Below are positions 1 through 7,387 of a stretch of 20,995 nt of DNA, in pieces. The stretch is from Bacteroidales bacterium (lineage in GTDB: Bacteria > Bacteroidota > Bacteroidia > Bacteroidales > SM23-62): contig JADHVS010000058.1 of the NCBI GenBank assembly GCA_016783865.1, positions 1-20,995 on the forward strand, written 5' to 3'. The stretch's first letter is position 1, and the number at the start of each line of letters is the position of its first letter. The notes below the pieces were generated by a model that ran no database searches, was not told the origin of the DNA, and was given only the letters and a program-made list of their open reading frames with translations. Made by a program: the position numbers and the translations under genes.

Positions 1-744
1 AACACTATAGTCCTGCCATCCACCCGTACTGTCAGTGAACCATTTATCATCAATAACAAAGCTCTCCCAGGGCATATCGTGAGGTTGCTCCCCATTCTCC
101 AGCCAGAATCCGTTTAATACAATATCATAATCCCCGTCATTATCCACATCACCAACAGTCATGCCCTCCCTTTGCCGTGTCTCCATCCTGTTTTCATGCC
201 AATGCCCGTCTGGTAATTGAAAATATACTACGGTATAATGCTTGGTACGAACAATAACATCCGGTAATCCATCGCCATCCATATCATGCACCTCCACATC
301 TTTTGTCTCACTATGTTCCTCAACCAGGGCAATCTGTGTCTCTTTCCAGGTTGCACCGGGTTCATTTCCCGGATTCTCATACCACCATACTTCAGCACTC
401 AAATCGTTTCCCCTGCAGGTGATAATATCGTTTAAACCATCCTGGTTGAGATCTGAAACCACCACTGCATCACCAAAATAGTGTGTTTCTGTTTTAATTT
501 CCAGCTTCGTCCAATCAGGATACAGGTAAGCTACCAATACACCGTCACCCACCTTGCCCCGGTCGGTTCCCCAGGTGTGTACTACAATATCATTTTTGTC
601 ATCCATGTTCACATCCCCGATTGTGGTTCGTCCTTTGCCCTGCTCGTCGATAATTATAGCCTCGAAATTCAGTTCGTTTTTTTTCTCCTCCGTGCATGAA
701 AAAACAGCAATAGAAAAGATCAGTAGAAATTTTATTGACTTCAT
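1..744 (-). CDS. FG-GAP/VCBS-repeat lipoprotein (partial, C-terminus beyond window)
   Basis: The frame is open from an ATG at 744 to the left edge, giving 248 residues without a stop. A lipoprotein signal ends at Cys17 (IAVFSC). Four acidic repeats of the form DxNxDGxxDI/V lie near residues 44-55, 98-109, 154-165 and 199-210. They match the calcium-binding loops of FG-GAP/VCBS repeats, which build seven-bladed propellers, so roughly half of such a domain is visible. A WWYENPG segment between repeats is also typical of secreted Bacteroidota and planctomycete FG-GAP proteins. Only 18 bp separate it from the preceding lipoprotein gene, so it is probably the last visible gene of the GH116 operon. 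The likely role is binding carbohydrate or another surface ligand; no catalytic motif is visible. The family call is firm and the function is inferred. Confidence 0.85.
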   Translation of the reverse strand, partial: MKSIKFLLIFSIAVFSCTEEKKNELNFEAIIIDEQGKGRTTIGDVNMDDKNDIVVHTWGTDRGKVGDGVLVAYLYPDWTKLEIKTETHYFGDAVVVSDLNQDGLNDIITCRGNDLSAEVWWYENPGNEPGATWKETQIALVEEHSETKDVEVHDMDGDGLPDVIVRTKHYTVVYFQLPDGHWHENRMETRQREGMTVGDVDNDGDYDIVLNGFWLENGEQPHDMPWESFVIDDKWFTDSTGGWQDYSV

Positions 745-762
745 AGGATTAATTTTTGGATA

Positions 763-1965
763 TTATTCGGATAACTTCATTTCTTCATCCAACAGGTATA
801 GAAAAACCTCGGCAGCATGCCAGGTATGCGGAACGGAAGTTTGTTGCTCAACAAAGATATCATCAATAATAGCCATGCCTCCATAATCTGCCTGGCTGGC
901 TTTAATTTCCCATGTCAATGGATAATCCTGGTTGCTGATCGGGCTCTTCTTAATTCCGTTAAAATGGTCCCGCGCCCAGCCAATATAGGGATAACAGTCA
1001 TTCCGCCAGTTGTTTTCATTTGGCGCATGAAAGGCATGATAATCCCACCAGAACAAAGAACTGTAATTATCAGGTCCGGGAGGAATTGAGTAAGGATCCT
1101 CCAATCCCATGGATTCCAGTCCAAACTTCAGCCATTTGGTCTGGTATACGGGTACCTCCTGGAAGTCGGATCGCCCAAGAATATACCTCTTGTTATTTTC
1201 TGTAACCTCCAGGGCGGGCAGTTCATCAATGATCTTTTGTACAACCGGATGATCTTTATCGGCAAACAGTGAAACCAGGTATAATGACTGGCCCAGGTTA
1301 TCCGCCTCATTTTCCGGAACACCCCCGGCCTTATTATTGTGGTCGTATGGATCATCGATACTTAGTACCCAATCCCGGATCAGGTCGAGGTTCCCTGTTT
1401 TTTCAAAACACATGGCCATCATGGCTGCATCTCTCCGCCAGGGCTTTTGGTATACAAAATAATTGGGGACCGGTTTGCTGTCATAAATATTGACGAGAAG
1501 CTCCTGGTGCAGGACTTTCAGGATTTCGCTGTAAGGATGGTCATTAAATGCAGGCAGGTTGACCGGAAAATTGGTCCCTTCAACCAGTTCTTTAACCTTG
1601 CCTTCCTGGATAAACACACCCCCTTCATCTTCAGATATGATCACATTAGTACCCTTTTTTGTTTTCAGTTTCACCTTGAATAGATTAGGTATAATAATCT
1701 CTGCATCAACATCCCATTCCTTTAAAACCTTACCAGAAAATGAATGGATAAGCTGGCCATTTTTGTAGAGTAACTTAACCCGGTTACCCATTCCAAAAAG
1801 GAAGAAAGGGACATCAGGCATTTCCTTTACAGCAAACTCTGCCCTGAAAGCAGTCAATTGATCCCGGTATTTTTTTAATGAATCAAGATCTGAATCGTTG
1901 GTCCGACATGCGATGACAGCCAGAGCAAGGAGGAAAAAAGAAAGAATTTGTGAAATTTTTCTCAT
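763..1965 (-). CDS. Lipoprotein with six-hairpin glycosidase-like sequence
   Basis: The ATG at 1965 is chosen over an in-frame ATG at 1998 because it starts a clean lipoprotein signal (MRKISQILSFFLLALAVIAC). The earlier start would also overlap the upstream gene. The mature protein is about 380 residues. Its central part (KPWRRDAAMMAM, then a GNLDLIRDWVLS helix and a GGVPENEADNLGQSLYLVSLFA helix) has the helix-loop rhythm and Arg-Arg-Asp loop of (alpha/alpha)6-barrel glycosidases. The C-terminal half is rich in aromatic and acidic residues. It lies 25 bp after the GH116 gene on the same strand, which supports a glycan-processing role. I do not recognise a named GH family and cannot assign catalytic residues, so enzyme activity is inferred. 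It could also be a non-catalytic barrel. Confidence 0.6.
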   Translation of the reverse strand: MRKISQILSFFLLALAVIACRTNDSDLDSLKKYRDQLTAFRAEFAVKEMPDVPFFLFGMGNRVKLLYKNGQLIHSFSGKVLKEWDVDAEIIIPNLFKVKLKTKKGTNVIISEDEGGVFIQEGKVKELVEGTNFPVNLPAFNDHPYSEILKVLHQELLVNIYDSKPVPNYFVYQKPWRRDAAMMAMCFEKTGNLDLIRDWVLSIDDPYDHNNKAGGVPENEADNLGQSLYLVSLFADKDHPVVQKIIDELPALEVTENNKRYILGRSDFQEVPVYQTKWLKFGLESMGLEDPYSIPPGPDNYSSLFWWDYHAFHAPNENNWRNDCYPYIGWARDHFNGIKKSPISNQDYPLTWEIKASQADYGGMAIIDDIFVEQQTSVPHTWHAAEVFLYLLDEEMKLSE

Positions 1966-1990
1966 TAGAAAAAGTATAATAGCCCAGGTA

Positions 1991-3706
1991 CTAATCACCA
2001 GCTGTTAATACAAGTTTTTCATTCTCCATCAGGACAATTGGGGAATTAAAGATAATATTTATCAAATCATTATCTACCTGAATTTCGAACGCTGTTGACA
2101 GGTTGTTTTTTAATCTACGGGAACCATATTCTGCCGGGATTTGCAGACGGTTCAATTCCAACTCTCCAAATGCAACTTCAAGAATAATTTCTTTATCCTT
2201 TAGCTTAAACTCACCCCATCCCGATCCACATGACCAGAAGGTACTGAAATTCAAATGATTGATTTTCGGATCGAATTTCATGGAATGTACCACACCGTCA
2301 TATTCAAATCCGGATAAGGCAAGCAAGACACCCCAGCTCGACATGGCCCTTGCATAAAACCTTCCCGATTCAATTTCTGCAAAGGGATTCCGGTTATATC
2401 CGCGGTACCGGTCCCGGACCGATTTTACTACATCTAATCCTTCGCTTACATACCCCGACCATATCATTGAAGCAGCCGCCTGGTATTCGATGCCGGTCCA
2501 TACCTCGTCGGCATAAACAAACGGGAATTGTGGCCTTACTCCCAGCGGCCAGGTACAGGTCAACAACCCACCCTCATTGTTTAATGCATATACCCGCTGT
2601 ACATTTTGAAAATAACTGAGATCAGGCTTATAGTTATACCTGTATATGGCATCCATTGCTGCATCTACTTTAGCCGAATCGAACAGGTATCCAAGTCCTG
2701 AAACATGCGCCAGGTACTGGCCAAACAATTGATCCGACAAGCAACCGTTTCCATATTGGTACTTGATTTCCTGTGTACCGGATTTGGCATCTTTTACAAC
2801 CAGTCTGTCCCGGATCTCAATCCCTTCAGCCACTTCCACCAGCTGGATAAAATATTCGCCATTCCAGCATTCGGTTTCGTAATAATTCCGACCATTATCG
2901 TATAATTCCAGGTATTCCTTAGACGACTCCATATCTCCTAAATAACCAGCCATTTCAGCGCATGCTTTCAAAGCACCCAGGTAAAGAGAGCCGGTCATTG
3001 TATTAGGACCGTAGAAATTAATATCGTAAGTGTTGTGCTGGTCTCCCCGCATCACTCCCTCCTTACCAGGATCCCAGGGAATGCTCGCATTGTTCTGCCA
3101 TTCATAACCTCGCCTGGGCTGACCACTGCCTTTCCAGGCAAATTCCAGGGCAGCTTTTACCTTTGGCCATAAGGCGGCCAGCCATAGAGAATCGCCAGAC
3201 AGTTTCCATTCTCTGTATACCCTCATGATATTACCCATCTGGCCATCAGCTGCCACATTTTTAAACCAGTAATCACCAGGCGGAAAGGTGGTTCTGAAAC
3301 ACTGGTATCCATTTTCATGTGTATCATGCAAAAAGGAAACTTCCCGTACCTTCTGCTCCAGTGCAGGAAACAAAAAGGCCATCGACTGGGCATAATTCCA
3401 CACATGTGTACAATTCCCGGGACAACATCCGAAATCATTACCTAAACCTTCATAACCATGGACTCGTCCTAGGTGGTCCTGCATGATCAGGTTGGTTTTT
3501 AAGCCGGCCGTATTGGATGCCAGGGCATCAAGGACATAGGCAGGCAGGCTCGATCTGAAAAGGATATCACTGTATTTACTGGTCATATTATACAGATAAT
3601 CATACTCAGAGAAAACATAATCTGCAACTTCAGATGATCCATTAAAAAGCGTTGAATAATAATTCTTTACAGTTAGATTCTCTGCTTCACTATTCCCAAA
3701 GGCCAT
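1991..3706 (-). CDS. GH116-family glycosidase, catalytic C-terminal part (downstream of frameshift)
   Basis: This 571-residue frame holds the (alpha/alpha)6 catalytic domain of glycoside hydrolase family 116 (bile-acid beta-glucosidase/GBA2 relatives). Landmarks are GYEG near residue 86, GCCPGNCTHVWNYAQ near 93-107, and HNTYDINFYGPNTMTGSLYLGALKA near 224-247. By analogy with characterised members, Glu86 is the candidate nucleophile and Asp228 the acid/base. Their spacing of 142 residues fits the family (441/593 in the T. xylanolyticum enzyme, 335/462 in SSO1353). The nominal ATG at 3706 is probably not a true start. Family-like sequence continues upstream in the same frame (SWYIPERITENS, to about 3745) and runs into the preceding N-terminal domain across a frame change. 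Both halves together give about 850 residues, normal for the family. Expected substrates are beta-glucosides or beta-xylosides; specificity is not readable here. Confidence 0.85.
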   Translation of the reverse strand: MAFGNSEAENLTVKNYYSTLFNGSSEVADYVFSEYDYLYNMTSKYSDILFRSSLPAYVLDALASNTAGLKTNLIMQDHLGRVHGYEGLGNDFGCCPGNCTHVWNYAQSMAFLFPALEQKVREVSFLHDTHENGYQCFRTTFPPGDYWFKNVAADGQMGNIMRVYREWKLSGDSLWLAALWPKVKAALEFAWKGSGQPRRGYEWQNNASIPWDPGKEGVMRGDQHNTYDINFYGPNTMTGSLYLGALKACAEMAGYLGDMESSKEYLELYDNGRNYYETECWNGEYFIQLVEVAEGIEIRDRLVVKDAKSGTQEIKYQYGNGCLSDQLFGQYLAHVSGLGYLFDSAKVDAAMDAIYRYNYKPDLSYFQNVQRVYALNNEGGLLTCTWPLGVRPQFPFVYADEVWTGIEYQAAASMIWSGYVSEGLDVVKSVRDRYRGYNRNPFAEIESGRFYARAMSSWGVLLALSGFEYDGVVHSMKFDPKINHLNFSTFWSCGSGWGEFKLKDKEIILEVAFGELELNRLQIPAEYGSRRLKNNLSTAFEIQVDNDLINIIFNSPIVLMENEKLVLTAGD

Positions 3707-3725
3707 ACTGTTTTCTGTGATCCTT

Positions 3726-4550
3726 TCAGGTATATACCAGGAATGATTGGGTTTGAGCTTCCGGCAATGAAGCCACGGTTAATTCACCCTGTTTTGACAC
3801 GGGAGCTTCTTGTGTAGAATTAAAAATAAATCCATTATATCCCTCAATATCAAGATCCCGGACTGCCCCACTTGAACTTCTACCTGAATACGGGTCATGT
3901 TCAGGTTGAAAAGGATTTGATATGGATAGAAGGACAGAAAATTCCACTTCCTCCTTACCGGGATTGGCTATATGCCAGATGAAAATTGAAGCAGGCAGGC
4001 TGCTGTTATCCGGATCCAGGGGGATCAGGGGATTGAATACTTCCAGTTGTATATTAAGGGGGACCTGCTTATCCACCAACTGAATATTCGCGAACGGGTA
4101 TTTTCCTGTAAACCGGGCCTGCTCGAACCTCGGCATCCCTGCAAGTTGCTGCCTGGGCACACCAAAGGGATTGGGATAATCATCGGGTAACCGCCCTTCA
4201 AGGATCTTAACAACAGGGGGATTTTCTACCGGAATGCCTTCCTCCATTTGTCTTGTCTGCATCCAGAGTGAAAAAAAGGTCATGTAGGGAGGCAATTCAT
4301 CCAGGTCGGCCCTGCCAAATATCTCCAGTTCCCTTATATCTCCCCTGCCGCCAATCAGGATATCCCCGGTTCCGATCCCTCCCACCGGAAACAGGATATG
4401 CCTCAGACTGTCTCCCGAATAAACAGGCAGTTTACCGGTGGCATAGGTTTTTCTTGTTTCTCTTGATTTGAGTTGCTTGTATTCCCTGACAACGGGGGTA
4501 CAGCTGAAAAGAAAAAGGGCAAAGATGGATAAAATGAAAATCCTGTTCAT
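3726..4550 (-). CDS. GH116-family glycosidase, N-terminal domain (upstream of frameshift)
   Basis: This is the N-terminal beta-sandwich domain of a GH116 enzyme. The motif FPVGGIGTGDILIGGRGDIRE, followed by IFGRADLDELPPYMTFFSLW, matches the family's GGIGTG start. The ATG at 4550 is preferred over 4595 because it opens a lipoprotein signal (MNRIFILSIFALFLFSC), so the enzyme should be anchored on the outside of a membrane. Translation stops at TGA 3726-3728 after LPEAQTQSFLVYT. The expected strand with its Trp-x-x-Pro-x-Arg motif continues in another frame as SWYIPER. Alone this piece has no catalytic residues. It is divergent from the DUF2141 gene at 4633, leaving an 82-bp shared upstream region. 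Whether the break is a real mutation or a base-calling error cannot be decided from one read of the sequence. Confidence 0.85.
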   Translation of the reverse strand: MNRIFILSIFALFLFSCTPVVREYKQLKSRETRKTYATGKLPVYSGDSLRHILFPVGGIGTGDILIGGRGDIRELEIFGRADLDELPPYMTFFSLWMQTRQMEEGIPVENPPVVKILEGRLPDDYPNPFGVPRQQLAGMPRFEQARFTGKYPFANIQLVDKQVPLNIQLEVFNPLIPLDPDNSSLPASIFIWHIANPGKEEVEFSVLLSISNPFQPEHDPYSGRSSSGAVRDLDIEGYNGFIFNSTQEAPVSKQGELTVASLPEAQTQSFLVYT

Positions 4551-4632
4551 AATCAGATTAAAGGAAAGGCCATACAGGCACGAAATTTGAGCCAATTTAG
4601 TAAATTTAAATCTTATAGTAATCTTTCAATTC

Positions 4633-5085
4633 ATGCGTTCATCACTCATTAAAATCAGTTTTATTCTATTTGCGGCAGGCCTGCAGGTTAATCTATATTC
4701 ACAAGCAGAGAAAGCCGGTACCATATATGTCGAGATCACTAACATCAGAAATGAGGCAGGTAATGTAAAGGTGTCCATTTACAATATCCCGGATGCCTTC
4801 CCGGGTGACCATGAGCAGGCTGTGGCGAGAATCATTACAACAATTTCCGGTTCTTCAGCATTTGCCGTCTTTGATTCAATATCATTTGGAGAATACGCCA
4901 TCGGCATCCTGCATGATGAGAATAACAATTTTATCATGGATGCCAACTGGATTGGAATCCCGAAGGAAGGATTTGGTGCATCCAGCGATGCTCCTGCAAA
5001 AATGGGTCCTCCCAAATATAAGAATGCAAAATTTAACCTGAACAAAGCTGAGCTCAGGCTCAAAATTAAAATGGTTTATTTCTAG
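4633..5085 (+). CDS. DUF2141-domain secreted protein
   Basis: A 150-residue protein with a cleavable signal peptide (MRSSLIKISFILFAAGLQVNLYSQA). The rest matches DUF2141: an N-terminal TIYVEITNIRNEAGNVKVSIYN strand pair, then ILHDENNNFIMDANWIGIPKEGFGASSDA (residues about 93-121), the family's hallmark acidic loop and G-x-P-K-E-G-F-G motif. It then closes with the basic PKYKNAKFNL strand. Family members are small periplasmic or outer-membrane-associated beta-sandwich proteins of unknown function, and the acidic loop suggests a metal site (inference). Length is typical. It is divergent from the GH116 gene and lies 73 bp before the twin-arginine gene. It may be transcribed with it, although that gap carries its own repeat structure. 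Confidence 0.9.
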   Translation: MRSSLIKISFILFAAGLQVNLYSQAEKAGTIYVEITNIRNEAGNVKVSIYNIPDAFPGDHEQAVARIITTISGSSAFAVFDSISFGEYAIGILHDENNNFIMDANWIGIPKEGFGASSDAPAKMGPPKYKNAKFNLNKAELRLKIKMVYF

Positions 5086-5103
5086 ATTTCCCGAATACAT
5101 TTG

Positions 5104-5157
5104 GTGATAAATTTTGTAATTTGTAGGGATCATTTTGTAATCAAAAAAATTTATCAC
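5104..5157. promoter_or_regulatory. 12-bp inverted repeat enclosing two 10-bp direct repeats, just before a start codon
   Basis: GTGATAAATTTT at 5104-5115 is perfectly complementary to AAAATTTATCAC at 5146-5157, with a 30-nt spacer. Within this span ATTTTGTAAT occurs twice, at 5111-5120 and 5132-5141, exactly 21 bp (two helical turns) apart. The right arm ends 2 nt before the ATG at 5159. It could be an operator for a dimeric regulator, or an mRNA hairpin that masks the start region. Which applies is inferred. Confidence 0.5.
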
Positions 5158-5158
5158 T

Positions 5159-6595
5159 ATGGATCCATCAACCAATTCCCTTAATCCTTTTACCCGCCGG
5201 CAATTTATTGGTACCTGCTCAACCTGTGCCACCGGAACTATGCTATTCCCGGCCTTTACGGCAGGGCCTTTATTCGGGCCCGGAAGGGGACCAAAACTTC
5301 CTTCAGAAAAAGCCATCATCCGGATCGTTTATGCCTATCCTGACCCGGATCAACCCAACTGGCCGAATATCCATTATGATTTCGAAGGCCACATTAACGA
5401 GGTTCATGAACGGCTAATAAGAGGGTGTCCCGGTGTTCATTTCCTGACCAGCAAAACAATGGTTGGAACAGAAGAAGAAGCAAAAAAGATCCTGGCTATG
5501 GATGAGGAAGTGGATGGTTATGTGGTCTACCTGGCAGGTTGCCTCTGGGGCCAGCTGACCGAAACTATAGCCTCTACTGGAAAACCGACCATTATAGCAG
5601 ACAACCTGTATGCGGGGTCCGGTGAATTCCTGACCAGCTTTGCCGCTGTAAAAAGAGCCGGTCATCCTGTGCTTGGCATCTCTTCTTCTGATCCCCAGGA
5701 TCTTGCAGATGCTGTAAATTGCCTGGATTGTCTGAAGAAACTGAAATCATCGAAGGTGCTGGTCGTTGGAGGCAATGTTGATTCGAAGATACCTGAAATG
5801 TATGGCACCCAGGTGATCAATGTTGAATTTAATGAGATGAATAACACGTATGAAAAGATAAGTAATAAAGATGCCCAAAAGGTAGCAGAACAATGGATCA
5901 CAGAAGCCGAAAAAACCATCGAACCTTCAAAAGAGGAAATAATAAAATCTGCCACAATCTATCTTGCCATGCTGGAGCTGCTCGAAAAATACGAGGCCCA
6001 GGCTATAACCATTAATTGCCTGGGTGGTATTTACAGCAAAAAGCTGGTAGCAGCATATCCCTGTCTTGGTTTCATGCAGCTGGACAATATGGGACTGGTG
6101 GGTGCCTGTGAAGCGGATCAGCGCTCCACCATGACCAAACTGATCATGACCTACCTGGCCGGCAGGCCCGGATTCATTTCAGATCCGGTGATTGATACCT
6201 CTAAAAACCAGATAATCTACGCCCATTGTGTTGCTCCGACAAAAGTATTTGGTCCGGAAGGACCGGCCAATCCATACCACCTCCGCGACCACTCGGAAGA
6301 CAGGCTGGGAGCTTGTAACAGGTCGCTCTTCCCCCTGAATGAAATGACCACAACCATACAGTTCGACCATATGAAAAAGCAGGTGATCTTCCACCAGGGC
6401 ATATCGGTTGAAAATGTGGATGAGGATAAAGCCTGCCGAACCAAACTGGCCGTGGAAGTGAAAGGAGATATCAATAAACTCTTCGATTATTGGGACCAGT
6501 GGGGCTGGCACCGGGTAACCTTCTTCGGTGATCTTAAAAAACCTGTTTACAATGTGGCGGCTCTGATGGGATTTGAAGTGGTTGAAGAGGCGTGA
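5159..6595 (+). CDS. Twin-arginine-exported fucose/arabinose-isomerase-like protein
   Basis: A 478-residue protein with a Tat signal (FTRRQFIGTC at 11-20, then a weakly hydrophobic stretch ending near 40), so it folds in the cytoplasm and acts outside it. The body resembles the L-fucose isomerase-like fold. N-terminal Rossmann-like units include a segment at 118-131 (VDGYVVYLAGCLWG) and one at 198-208 (SKVLVVGGNVD). The later INCLGGIYSKKL, then LDNMGLVGACEADQRSTMTKLIM (308-330) and DPVIDTSKNQIIYAHC (342-357), match the isomerase core where acidic and His residues bind a divalent metal. Candidate ligands are Glu318, Asp320, Asp342 and His356. An exported sugar isomerase would be unusual, so the true activity may be another metal-dependent sugar reaction. 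The stop codon lies inside a 7-bp tandem repeat. Confidence 0.72.
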   Translation: MDPSTNSLNPFTRRQFIGTCSTCATGTMLFPAFTAGPLFGPGRGPKLPSEKAIIRIVYAYPDPDQPNWPNIHYDFEGHINEVHERLIRGCPGVHFLTSKTMVGTEEEAKKILAMDEEVDGYVVYLAGCLWGQLTETIASTGKPTIIADNLYAGSGEFLTSFAAVKRAGHPVLGISSSDPQDLADAVNCLDCLKKLKSSKVLVVGGNVDSKIPEMYGTQVINVEFNEMNNTYEKISNKDAQKVAEQWITEAEKTIEPSKEEIIKSATIYLAMLELLEKYEAQAITINCLGGIYSKKLVAAYPCLGFMQLDNMGLVGACEADQRSTMTKLIMTYLAGRPGFISDPVIDTSKNQIIYAHCVAPTKVFGPEGPANPYHLRDHSEDRLGACNRSLFPLNEMTTTIQFDHMKKQVIFHQGISVENVDEDKACRTKLAVEVKGDINKLFDYWDQWGWHRVTFFGDLKKPVYNVAALMGFEVVEEA

Positions 6596-6623
6596 ATCGT
6601 GAATCGTGAATCGTGAATCGTGG
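6591..6623. repeat. Tandem CGTGAAT repeat (four units) over the stop codon
   Basis: CGTGAAT occurs four times head to tail at 6591-6618, followed by a diverged CGTGG. The stop codon TGA of the isomerase-like gene (6593-6595) lies inside the first unit. The next 60 bp are low-complexity, with CCCGGAA repeated near 6667-6680. Length change here would not alter the upstream protein because the stop sits in unit one. This looks like a simple extragenic repeat; no function is evident. Confidence 0.9.
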
Positions 6624-6781
6624 GTGTGAGATTTGAGCGTGGGTGCGAAGAACAAGGAACGAAAAGCCCGGAACCCGGAACTATATGTAGTGCTTTGCCA
6701 AATTATTTAAAACTGATTTATAGTGCTCATATTCGACCCCTACCCATATTTTCGTAAAATTGTTGCATAAATAATTATCTC

Positions 6782-7357
6782 ATGAAAAATACCACCCGAT
6801 TGACAATCCTGGTCATTACTATTGCACTATGCTTACCGGTGAAAGCACAGGAACTGCTGAAAGATGAAGCCAAAGCGGCATCTGAATTTCTTAATCAAGT
6901 CAGGCAGGACCCTGATGCCTTCAGCGATGAAACCGGTGTTGACCTGAGTTACGTAGAAGCGAAACCTGAACTATCCTGGAACAGTAAACTGGCCGGTGCA
7001 GCAGAAAAAAAAGCCCTGGATATGGCCACAAGGAATTATTTCGGTCATACCGATCCCGATGGATACGGCATGAATTACCGCATTTTTCATGCTGGCTACA
7101 AGATCCCGGAAGACTGGTTTGAAGATGTGGCCAGCAACTATTTCGAATCCATTCAGGCCGGCCATTCCACAGGAAAAAGGGCCATCATAGACCTGATCAT
7201 TGATGAGGGCGTGGATCCACCGGGACATCGCAATCACCTGCTGGGTATTGAAGATTTCTGGAGCAATTGTACTGATATCGGGATAGGCATGGCCAAAAAA
7301 GAAGGATCAACCTACACCTATTATATGTGTGTAATGGTGGCCAAACATGATTTTTAA
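6782..7357 (+). CDS. Secreted CAP/SCP-domain protein (YkwD-like)
   Basis: A 191-residue protein with a cleavable signal (MKNTTRLTILVITIALCLPVKAQ). The CAP domain spans roughly 30-187: NQVRQDPDAF helix, PELSWNSKLAGAAEKKALDMA (62-82), FGHTDPDG with His89, FEDVASNYFESI (113-124) with Glu114 and Glu122, and DPPGHRNHLLG with His149. Two His and one or two Glu form the family's characteristic cleft. Cys163 and Cys183 may form a disulphide. Bacterial CAP proteins are extracytoplasmic with mostly unknown roles. The cleft is intact here but catalysis is unproven for the family. It begins 186 bp after the previous stop and is followed 30 bp later by a large lipoprotein gene, so the two are probably co-transcribed. 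Confidence 0.88.
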   Translation: MKNTTRLTILVITIALCLPVKAQELLKDEAKAASEFLNQVRQDPDAFSDETGVDLSYVEAKPELSWNSKLAGAAEKKALDMATRNYFGHTDPDGYGMNYRIFHAGYKIPEDWFEDVASNYFESIQAGHSTGKRAIIDLIIDEGVDPPGHRNHLLGIEDFWSNCTDIGIGMAKKEGSTYTYYMCVMVAKHDF

Positions 7358-7387
7358 AAAGAACTTACCATAACAATCCTCAATAAA

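Noticed and set aside
3720..3745. Programmed frameshifting as the reason for the split GH116 gene
   Set aside because: No slippery heptamer, homopolymer or clear stimulatory hairpin at the junction; a simple indel is sufficient.
3726..4551. Large internal deletion in GH116 between the two domains
   Set aside because: The combined length of about 850 residues is normal for the family and both domain ends look continuous.
4551..4632. Minus-strand promoter ATTG-N18-TAAATTTA for the GH116 operon
   Set aside because: Two mismatches and short spacing in very AT-rich DNA, too weak to list as a feature.
6747..6754. TATTTTCG as the -7 element of the CAP gene
   Set aside because: One mismatch and no TTTG or TTG at 19-21 nt upstream; the same motif before 10281 also lacks a partner.
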